Origin: an uncultured Tenacibaculum sp.
GTDB lineage: Bacteria; Bacteroidota; Bacteroidia; Flavobacteriales; Flavobacteriaceae
Reading direction: 5' to 3'
DNA length: 64,000 nucleotides
Assembly (NCBI RefSeq): GCF_947495995.1
Contig: NZ_CANMAX010000003.1
Span: 310,001-374,000, forward strand
In this document: positions 54,876 to 62,115 of the stretch, piece by piece
Position numbering within the stretch: the stretch's first letter is position 1
How the letters are laid out: every line of letters begins with the position of its first letter
The notes under the pieces: model-generated
The model's input: the letters and a program-made list of their open reading frames with translations, nothing else
Database searches by the model: none
Told to the model about the DNA's origin: nothing
Made by a program: the position numbers and the translations under genes

Positions 54876-56705
54876 ATGATTTCAACTTCCAAAGCTAAAA
54901 TTGCATATCCTACAGTATTCCTTTTTTTAGGATTATTACTAGCATACGCCTTATTGTATTATTTATTTAGCGCTAGTATGCTAAATGAAGTTATAGTAAT
55001 TCTAATTGGAGCTTTTCTGGCTTATAGCATGTTTACAGTGGTTCATGAATCTAGTCATGGAAATATTTCTAGAGGTAATGCAAAATTTTTCACTTTAGAA
55101 AAAAGGATAGGCTGGGTTTCCGCTAGTTTTCTTTTTTTTCCATTCAGTGCTTTTAAGGTAATTCATCTTAAACATCATGCACACACTAATGATTCGGAAG
55201 AAGATCCGGATGGTTATGTTAGAGGAAAAAACTTTATGATAGTTTTCTTTAGATGTCTGACTTTAATAGGCCATTATTACACGACTTCTTTAGGAGCTGA
55301 GAGTAGAAAGAATGAAGCTATGAGAAAAACTAGAAATCAAACTCTGACTTTTATTTTGTTCATTTCAACTATCATTATTGCAATGGTTGTATTCAAATTT
55401 TGGTACGAATTTATAATCGTATTCTTATTGCCGGCTTTAGTTGCTGCACCAATTTTAGGTTTTACTTTCGATTGGCTTCCTCATTATCCACATCATAATA
55501 TGGATAAACATCATAACACAAGAATTGTAACAATACCTGGTTTAGAGTTTTTATCATTTTTCCAGAGTTATCATTTAATTCATCATTTGTATCCTCGTGT
55601 TCCTTTTTACTTATACAAGAAAAAATATCAATTAGTAGAGCAAGAGTTAAGAAATGAAAAATCTCCAATTGAAGGATTTGGAGTTAATGAATTAAAAGTT
55701 CTAAAGCCAAGAAATACATACGCAGATATCATACAAGATAAAACTTGGAAATACTCCTTAGAAGTAGCTCAAGTGCGAAAATTAACGCATGATAGTGCAG
55801 AGATTCAGTTTGAAAATTTAAATGATATTCCATACAAATTTGAAGCAGGACAATATGTGGTGATTTCAATGTTAGTTGACGGAGAGAAAGTAAGTCGATG
55901 TTATTCGATTTGTTCTAATCCAAATTCTGGAATACTAAAAGTTGGAGTTAAACGAGTTTCTGGAGGGAAGTTATCAAATAGGATATTAGATCATTTATCG
56001 GAAGGTAAATATGTAAATGTTGCGGGTCCGTTTGGAACTTTTAAATTCAAAGATGAAACAGATGTAGAGCATCATGTTTTTATTGCTGGCGGAAGTGGAA
56101 TAACACCAATTATTTCAATGCTTCAAAAAATACTTCAAGATGAAATAACTAATGTGAGTTTGATTTATGGATGTAAATCAGAAAAAGATGTAATGTTTCA
56201 TAAAGAATTAATTGATCTTCAAAACAAGTACCCTAATCAATTTTCATTGAAGATTACTTATGATTTGTTAACTCATACGTATCAAACAGAATTATTGAGT
56301 CATTTTGAAAAAGCAAATTATTATATCTGTGGACCAACTCCAATGATGGAAGCATCAAAAGAGGTTTTGTCTAAAAAAGGAGTTGCTTCTGATCATATTA
56401 TTATTGAAGAATTCTCATATCAAGAAGTTAAACCTTTTGGTAATTTATATAATGTTTCCATAAACAATAAGAACTTTTCTGTTTACCAGTCTGAAACAAT
56501 TTTAGAAGGAGCAAAAAGAAATAAAGTTGCAATTCCTTATGCCTGTAGTATGGGACAATGTGGAACTTGCAAGTGTGAATTAGAAAAAGGAAAAGTAGTT
56601 TGGAAAACAGATGAACAATCTGTGTTGTTAGAAAACGAAAAGAAAGAAGGTTTCATATTAACGTGTATGTGTAAACCTAAATCTGATATTAAACTCAACT
56701 CATAA
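54876..56705 (+). CDS. Membrane desaturase/hydroxylase - ferredoxin reductase - 2Fe-2S ferredoxin fusion
   Basis: 609 aa. Residues 1-about 260: membrane fatty-acid-desaturase-like di-iron domain with four to five helices and His boxes HESSH (57-61), HLKHH (97-101), HH pairs at 206-213 and HLIHH (233-237). Residues about 285-515: FNR-type reductase, RCYSICS (FAD, 341-347) and GGSGITPIISML (NAD(P)H). Residues about 520-609: plant-type 2Fe-2S ferredoxin with Cys557, 562, 565 and 597. It carries its own electron chain from NAD(P)H to the di-iron site, so it should hydroxylate or desaturate a lipid substrate without outside partners. The substrate is unknown. Confidence 0.88.
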   Translation: MISTSKAKIAYPTVFLFLGLLLAYALLYYLFSASMLNEVIVILIGAFLAYSMFTVVHESSHGNISRGNAKFFTLEKRIGWVSASFLFFPFSAFKVIHLKHHAHTNDSEEDPDGYVRGKNFMIVFFRCLTLIGHYYTTSLGAESRKNEAMRKTRNQTLTFILFISTIIIAMVVFKFWYEFIIVFLLPALVAAPILGFTFDWLPHYPHHNMDKHHNTRIVTIPGLEFLSFFQSYHLIHHLYPRVPFYLYKKKYQLVEQELRNEKSPIEGFGVNELKVLKPRNTYADIIQDKTWKYSLEVAQVRKLTHDSAEIQFENLNDIPYKFEAGQYVVISMLVDGEKVSRCYSICSNPNSGILKVGVKRVSGGKLSNRILDHLSEGKYVNVAGPFGTFKFKDETDVEHHVFIAGGSGITPIISMLQKILQDEITNVSLIYGCKSEKDVMFHKELIDLQNKYPNQFSLKITYDLLTHTYQTELLSHFEKANYYICGPTPMMEASKEVLSKKGVASDHIIIEEFSYQEVKPFGNLYNVSINNKNFSVYQSETILEGAKRNKVAIPYACSMGQCGTCKCELEKGKVVWKTDEQSVLLENEKKEGFILTCMCKPKSDIKLNS

Positions 56706-56708
56706 CAT

Positions 56709-58301
56709 ATGACGAAAGATAAATACGATTACGTAATCATTGGAAGTGGTTTTGGCGGTTCGGTGAGTGCCTTACGATTAGCTCAAAAAGGATATTCTGT
56801 TTTGGTAATCGAAAAAGGAAAATGGTTAAAGCCTAAAGATTTTCCGAAAACAAACTGGAATCTAAAAAAATGGCTTTGGGAACCTCGATTAAGATTGTTT
56901 GGCTTTTTTAAAATGACATATTTAAATCATGTAAGTATACTTTCTGGAGTTGGAGTTGGAGGTGGTTCTTTAACTTACGCAAATACATTGCCTATTCCTA
57001 AAAAGGAGTTTTTTACTTCTGGAAGTTGGAACGGACTTAAAGATTGGGAAACCGAACTTGCTCCACATTATAAAGAAGCATATCGAATGCTAGGGGCAGA
57101 AGAGAATCCTTATTTCGGACCAGCTGATCATTTGATTAAAGATTTGTCGAAAGACTTAGATAGAGAAGAACATTTTTCAACGACTAAAGTTGCAGTTCAT
57201 TTTGGTAAACCTGGAGAAAAAGTAAAAGATCCATATTTTAATGGTGAAGGTCCAGATCGAGCTGCGTGTAATTATTGCGGTGCTTGTATGACGGGTTGTA
57301 GATTCAATGCTAAAAATACATTGGATAAAAACTATCTCTATTTTGCTCAGAAGCTAGGCGTAGAAATTATAGCGGAACATGAAGTGTTAGATGTGTTGCC
57401 TAAAAATAATGTGAATGGAAAGTCTGGATATGAGATTCATTTCAAAAAAAGTACATCAACATTTTCTAAAACAAAGAAAGTTGAAGCAAACGGAGTAGTG
57501 TTTTCAGGTGGAGTTTTAGGAACTGTACCATTACTTTTAAAATTGAAACAAAAGAAATCATTACCTAATTTATCCGAAATGGTTGGTGGAAATATTAGAA
57601 CAAATAATGAATCGTTATTGTTACTAACATCAACAGAGAAGAAATCAAAAGATTATTCAAAAGGAATAGCAATAGGTTCTATTCTACATATCGATAAAAA
57701 TAGTCATCTTGAACCTGTTCGTTATGGAAAAGGTTCTGGGTTTTTTAGAACACTAACAATTCCTTCAGTGCAACATAAATATGCAATAGTTCGAATTTTA
57801 GGAGTTTTTGGTGTGTTATTTAAATCACCTGTTCAGTTATTTCAAACAATATTCACAAAAGCTTATAGCAAACGAACAACAGTATTGCTATTTATGCAGA
57901 CTTTAGATAGCACATTACGATTGAAGTTAGGAAAAGTAACACAGTTGAAAACTGAAAAAGAATCTAACGAAGCACCAAGTGGTTTTATTCCTGAAGCATC
58001 TAAACTGGCAAAAATATTAGGTCAAAAAGTAAAAGCGATTCCATTTTCGAATTTTGCAGATGTATTATTAGGAACTCCAACTACAGCTCATATTTTGGGT
58101 GGAGCAGTAATGGGAGAAACTAAAGAAGAAGGAGTTATTGATAAAAACAATAAAGTCTTTGGTTACGAGAATATGTTTGTATGTGATGGATCGATGATTT
58201 CTGCAAACCCTGGAGTAAATCCTTCGTTATCGATTACAGCAATTTCAGAACTAGCCATGTCTAAAATTCCAAATAAAATTGAAACTCAAATAACAAAATA
58301 A
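56709..58301 (+). CDS. GMC-family oxidoreductase (cholesterol-oxidase-like)
   Basis: 530 aa. GSGFGG FAD motif (12-17) after YDYVII, GVGVGGGSLTYANTLP, an ACNYCGACMTGCRFNAKNTL cysteine cluster (as in cholesterol-oxidase-type GMC proteins), and the C-terminal ANPGVNPSLSITAISELA. It would oxidise an alcohol, with sterol-like substrates a family precedent. Four nt after the fusion gene, so co-transcribed. Confidence 0.88.
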   Translation: MTKDKYDYVIIGSGFGGSVSALRLAQKGYSVLVIEKGKWLKPKDFPKTNWNLKKWLWEPRLRLFGFFKMTYLNHVSILSGVGVGGGSLTYANTLPIPKKEFFTSGSWNGLKDWETELAPHYKEAYRMLGAEENPYFGPADHLIKDLSKDLDREEHFSTTKVAVHFGKPGEKVKDPYFNGEGPDRAACNYCGACMTGCRFNAKNTLDKNYLYFAQKLGVEIIAEHEVLDVLPKNNVNGKSGYEIHFKKSTSTFSKTKKVEANGVVFSGGVLGTVPLLLKLKQKKSLPNLSEMVGGNIRTNNESLLLLTSTEKKSKDYSKGIAIGSILHIDKNSHLEPVRYGKGSGFFRTLTIPSVQHKYAIVRILGVFGVLFKSPVQLFQTIFTKAYSKRTTVLLFMQTLDSTLRLKLGKVTQLKTEKESNEAPSGFIPEASKLAKILGQKVKAIPFSNFADVLLGTPTTAHILGGAVMGETKEEGVIDKNNKVFGYENMFVCDGSMISANPGVNPSLSITAISELAMSKIPNKIETQITK

Positions 58302-58307
58302 ATAGTA

Positions 58308-59516
58308 TTGAAAGCAAAACCAATTTTAGAAGAGTTTGAACTTCCTTGTGGAGTTACGATTAAAAATAGAATTGCGAAAGCAGCAATGACTGAGCGTTTA
58401 GCAAATAAGAAACAGCATGCGACCAAACCAATAGTTGATTTATATAAGCATTGGTCTTCTAATGGAACAGGTTTATTAATTTCAGGAAATATTCTAGTAG
58501 ATAAACATTACAAAGAAGCTTCAGCAAATATTGTTTTAGAAGATGAAAGTGGTATTGCAGCTTTACAAGAAGTAACAAAAGTTGCAACGCAAAATGACAC
58601 ACAGTTTTGGGCTCAAATTAATCATGCAGGTCGTCAATCGTCTATCTTTTCAACGTTTAAACCGATAGCTCCATCAGCAATTCAGCTTAAAAAATTAATG
58701 CTGTTTGCTAAACCTAAAGCGATGTCTTTAGATGAGATTAAAGATGTTGAAAATCGTTTTGTAACCACTGCTGTTTTAGCAAAAAAAGCAGGTTTTACAG
58801 GAGTCCAAATTCATGCCGCTCATGGATATTTACTAAGTCAGTTTTTATCTCCAAAAACAAATAAAAGACAAGACAATTATGGCGGTATTATTGAAAACAG
58901 AGCCAGGTTACTTTTCGATATTGTTAACCGAATTCGTAAGGTTTTAGGCAATGATTTTCCAATATCTGTTAAGTTAAATAGTGCCGATTTTCAACGAGGT
59001 GGATTTAACGAAGAAGATGCAATGTTTGTGATTAAACATTTAGAAAAATTAAAGATAGATTTACTTGAAATTTCAGGTGGAACGTATGAAAATATTGTTT
59101 TTTTAACAGAACGATACGAACGTGAATCAACACGTAAAAGAGAAGCTTATTTTCTAGATTTTGCAAAAAAGATAAAAGCAGAAACCTCACTGCCTATAAT
59201 GGTTACAGGTGGTTTTCGATCTCAACAGTTTTGTGATGAAGTTTTAGAAAATAATGAATTAGAAATGATAGGATTTGCGCGTCCGTTTATAACAGATCAA
59301 AACTTCCCAAAAACGTTTTTAGAAGATGAAAGTTATAGGGTAAGTGATGCTACTTTTGATTTTAAAATTAAGAAAATGAAAGATTTTGCAGAAGCTGGTT
59401 TCTACGATTATCAAATTCATCAATTGGCGAAAGGAAAACCATTAAAGCCAAAGTATAATCCCTATCTTGCTGTGCTTAGATTAACAATAAACGAATTGAG
59501 AAAAGGCTGGTTTTAA
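58308..59516 (+). CDS. Old-yellow-enzyme-family NADH:flavin oxidoreductase
   Basis: 402 aa from a TTG start at 58308; the next Met is residue 23 and would remove the CGVTIKNRIAKAAMTE start of the FMN barrel, so TTG is favoured. Has the active-site strand QIHAAHGYLLSQFLSPKTN and NRYGG-like 'DNYGGIIENRARLL'. It reduces C=C double bonds of enones. Six nt after the GMC gene. Confidence 0.93.
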   Translation: MKAKPILEEFELPCGVTIKNRIAKAAMTERLANKKQHATKPIVDLYKHWSSNGTGLLISGNILVDKHYKEASANIVLEDESGIAALQEVTKVATQNDTQFWAQINHAGRQSSIFSTFKPIAPSAIQLKKLMLFAKPKAMSLDEIKDVENRFVTTAVLAKKAGFTGVQIHAAHGYLLSQFLSPKTNKRQDNYGGIIENRARLLFDIVNRIRKVLGNDFPISVKLNSADFQRGGFNEEDAMFVIKHLEKLKIDLLEISGGTYENIVFLTERYERESTRKREAYFLDFAKKIKAETSLPIMVTGGFRSQQFCDEVLENNELEMIGFARPFITDQNFPKTFLEDESYRVSDATFDFKIKKMKDFAEAGFYDYQIHQLAKGKPLKPKYNPYLAVLRLTINELRKGWF

Positions 59517-59519
59517 TTT

Positions 59520-60119
59520 ATGGGAAGAAAGGCATTAGACAGAGAGCGAAAACAGTTATCTAAAAAAGCGGAAGCTTGGGTTAAAGAATTGTTCTATAAA
59601 GTTCAATACGAGAAGTTAGATAAATTAACTTTAGACGAACTAGCAGTATTAGTACAAAAAAGTAAAAGTACAATTTATACCTATTTTAAAACCAAAGAAG
59701 AGATTTACGCAACAATGGTAGGTATGGTTTTGCAAGACTTAGAAGAAGTAGTTTTTGATGAGCTAGAAGATGGTGCTGATGTAATTAATATTTACGAAAC
59801 TATATTGTTAAAAATCAGTGATAGCATAGAAGGTATTTCAATTCATTTTCTAGATGAAATTCAAACCAATTTTCCTCAGATTTGGAATGAAATCAAACAA
59901 GTAACAGATCGCGTATTATCTACATTTTCTTTGATTTACAAGCGTGGTATGAAAACTGGTGTTTTTGCTGACTTTAATATAAATTTATTGCTAGCGATGG
60001 ACAATACTTTTATCATGAATATTATGACAGATCACGATAGTTTTAAAGACGAAGATTTGAGTTTGAAAGATATTGTAAATCAGTATTTAAAACTCAGAAT
60101 AAATGCTTTAACAAAATAA
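59520..60119 (+). CDS. TetR-family transcriptional regulator
   Basis: 199 aa. N-terminal HTH with LDELAVLVQKSKSTIYTYFKTKEEIYATM (residues about 40-68, shown in part) typical of TetR, C-terminal ligand-binding helices. Last gene of the operon, 3 nt after the OYE gene. Probably represses its own operon through the 54842-54875 palindrome. Ligand unknown but likely the operon's substrate or a related lipid. Confidence 0.92.
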   Translation: MGRKALDRERKQLSKKAEAWVKELFYKVQYEKLDKLTLDELAVLVQKSKSTIYTYFKTKEEIYATMVGMVLQDLEEVVFDELEDGADVINIYETILLKISDSIEGISIHFLDEIQTNFPQIWNEIKQVTDRVLSTFSLIYKRGMKTGVFADFNINLLLAMDNTFIMNIMTDHDSFKDEDLSLKDIVNQYLKLRINALTK

Positions 60120-60120
60120 A

Positions 60121-60149
60121 AAAGGTTCAAACATTGTTTGAACCTTTTT
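60121..60149. terminator. Terminator of the redox operon
   Basis: 12-bp stem (60121-60132 with 60136-60147), 3-nt loop, T-run. The A-run to the left may serve the convergent SPOR gene. Confidence 0.88.
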
Positions 60150-60169
60150 TTGTAAGTATGTTTAATTTT

Positions 60170-60532
60170 CTAGTAAGGAATAACAATTGCTCCTGAAAAT
60201 TTCTCTTTTATTTTATTTAAGGCTCTGTCAGCTTCCAATTTTGTGTTAAAACGACCAACTCTAACTTTCCATTCAGGTAATTCATAACTCATCTTTGGTT
60301 TTCCATATTCAGAAAACTTCAAAATGAAGTTTTGTCTAACGTTTTTTGCACGTTGTTCAGTACCATTATACAACTGAATTCTGTAACCGCTTCCGTTCTT
60401 TTTATTGTACTTTCTTTTTTTAGCTAAAAGTGAATTAATGTTTTGATCACTAGTGTAATTAGATTGTGCATAACTCATGCAAAATCCTAAAAATAAAAAC
60501 AATATAAATGCTAAATTTTTACCCTTTATCAT
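60170..60532 (-). CDS. Secreted SPOR-domain protein
   Basis: 120 aa. Signal peptide (ending MSYAQ), then a linker and a SPOR domain (about residues 48-118: YRIQLYNGTEQRAKNVRQNF ... WKVRVGRFNTKLEADRALNKIKE). SPOR domains bind denuded septal peptidoglycan. Single gene, convergent with the redox operon. Confidence 0.9.
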   Translation of the reverse strand: MIKGKNLAFILFLFLGFCMSYAQSNYTSDQNINSLLAKKRKYNKKNGSGYRIQLYNGTEQRAKNVRQNFILKFSEYGKPKMSYELPEWKVRVGRFNTKLEADRALNKIKEKFSGAIVIPY

Positions 60533-60636
60533 ATTTCGTTTATAGTTTCAACAAAAGTAACGACTTGTGATCGAATAGATTGCTAGAAATATTTATTTAG
60601 AATCGATATAAATTACAAATTAGGAATCTCTTAACA

Positions 60637-60667
60637 TTTCACATTTTATAGAGAAGTAGTAATTTTG
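60637..60667 (+). promoter_or_regulatory. Promoter upstream of actA
   Basis: TTTC at 60637-60640 (one mismatch to TTTG), 19-nt spacer, TAATTTTG at 60660-60667, 81 nt before the actA ATG. Confidence 0.55.
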
Positions 60668-60748
60668 TCGGAGTTTAAGCACCCGGTAATTTTTTACCAC
60701 AAGTGTAAACGTTATACAAAATAGATACGAAATATATATTTTTATAGT

Positions 60749-62047
60749 ATGAAAAGTGTGAATTATCACAGTAAACTTAGTCGAGTACTACTTAACAGCC
60801 TTACTTTCTTATTCATTTTTTTAGTAAGTATTTCTGCAAATGCTCAAGATGTCGATATGGATCGACAAAAAGCGGGTAGAAAATTATTTAATGCCAATTG
60901 TGCTTCTTGTCACAAATTGGATAAAAACATGACAGGTCCAATGCTTGGTGGTGTTGAATCTAGAAGAGAGAATGCTTGGTTAAAGAAATGGATACGTAAC
61001 AATGCAGCATTAAGAGCTTCTGGTGATGCAGATGCAAATGCATTGTATGAAGAGTGGAACCAGGCAAACATGACTGCTTTTCCACAGTTATCTGATGAGC
61101 AAATCGATAATATTTTATACTACACAACAGTAGGTGAAATCAAACCAGTTGTTACAGGTGGTCCTAATGGTGGTGGTGATGTTGTAGTTGCTGGTCCTCC
61201 AAAATGGGTGTTATGGATTTTAGCTGCGGCTATTATCGTTGCTTTCCTAATTATTGCTAGTTTACTTAAAACTGTAAGTGAATTAAAAGGTGCGCCTAAG
61301 ACTCCAGGTTTAATGGGACAAGCTGCTGAGTTGTGGGAAGGAATTAAGAAGAATACATTCTTACATGTGTTATTCGTAATCTTCGGAGCATTAATTACAG
61401 CATATGTGTTATTTGGTACTTTATTTAAAGTTGGTGTAGATCAAGGTTATCAACCGGTACAACCAATTTTATTCTCGCATAAAATTCACGCAGGAGATAA
61501 TAAAATAGAATGTCAATACTGTCACTCTGCTGCCAAGCATAGTAAGCACTCTGGTATTCCTTCTTTAAATGTTTGTATGAACTGTCATAAAAACATCGCT
61601 GAAGTAGCTGAAGGTACTAAAGTAGTTTTAGAAGATGGAGGAAGAGTTGTTGGTAAGGCAGAATTAGATAAAGAGATCGCTAAGATTTACGATCACGTAG
61701 GTTGGGATCCTGAAAAATTAGAATATACTGGTGAGCAAAAGCCTATCGATTGGGTTAGAATTCACAATTTACCAGATTTTGCATATTTTAACCACTCACA
61801 ACACGTAACAGTTGCTGGTGTTAAATGTCAAAAATGTCACGGTCCAGTAGAAGAAATGGAAGAGTTATATCAGTATTCTCCATTAACTATGGGATGGTGT
61901 ATCGATTGTCACAAGGAAACAAATGTTGACTTGAAGGGTAATGAATACTATGCTAAGATCCATGCGGAGTTAGCTAAGAAGTATGGTGTAGATAAAGTTA
62001 CCATCGCTCAGTTAGGTGGTAAAGAATGTGGTAAGTGTCATTACTAA
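60749..62047 (+). CDS. actA: Alternative complex III subunit A with fused N-terminal cytochrome c
   Basis: 432 aa. Signal peptide (ending ANAQ). N-terminal monoheme domain with CASCHK (around residue 51), then two membrane helices (about 150-175 and 208-230), then five CxxCH hemes: CQYCH, CMNCH, CQKCH, CIDCH and CGKCH. Classical ActA is pentaheme; here a sixth heme domain is fused in front. It passes electrons from quinol to cytochrome c or oxidase. First gene of the act operon. Confidence 0.93.
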   Translation: MKSVNYHSKLSRVLLNSLTFLFIFLVSISANAQDVDMDRQKAGRKLFNANCASCHKLDKNMTGPMLGGVESRRENAWLKKWIRNNAALRASGDADANALYEEWNQANMTAFPQLSDEQIDNILYYTTVGEIKPVVTGGPNGGGDVVVAGPPKWVLWILAAAIIVAFLIIASLLKTVSELKGAPKTPGLMGQAAELWEGIKKNTFLHVLFVIFGALITAYVLFGTLFKVGVDQGYQPVQPILFSHKIHAGDNKIECQYCHSAAKHSKHSGIPSLNVCMNCHKNIAEVAEGTKVVLEDGGRVVGKAELDKEIAKIYDHVGWDPEKLEYTGEQKPIDWVRIHNLPDFAYFNHSQHVTVAGVKCQKCHGPVEEMEELYQYSPLTMGWCIDCHKETNVDLKGNEYYAKIHAELAKKYGVDKVTIAQLGGKECGKCHY

Positions 62048-62115
62048 AATTAATTAATTAAGAATTCTATAATTGAGAGTGTAAAAGCTCTCAATCATTT
62101 AATAAAAACAAATAA

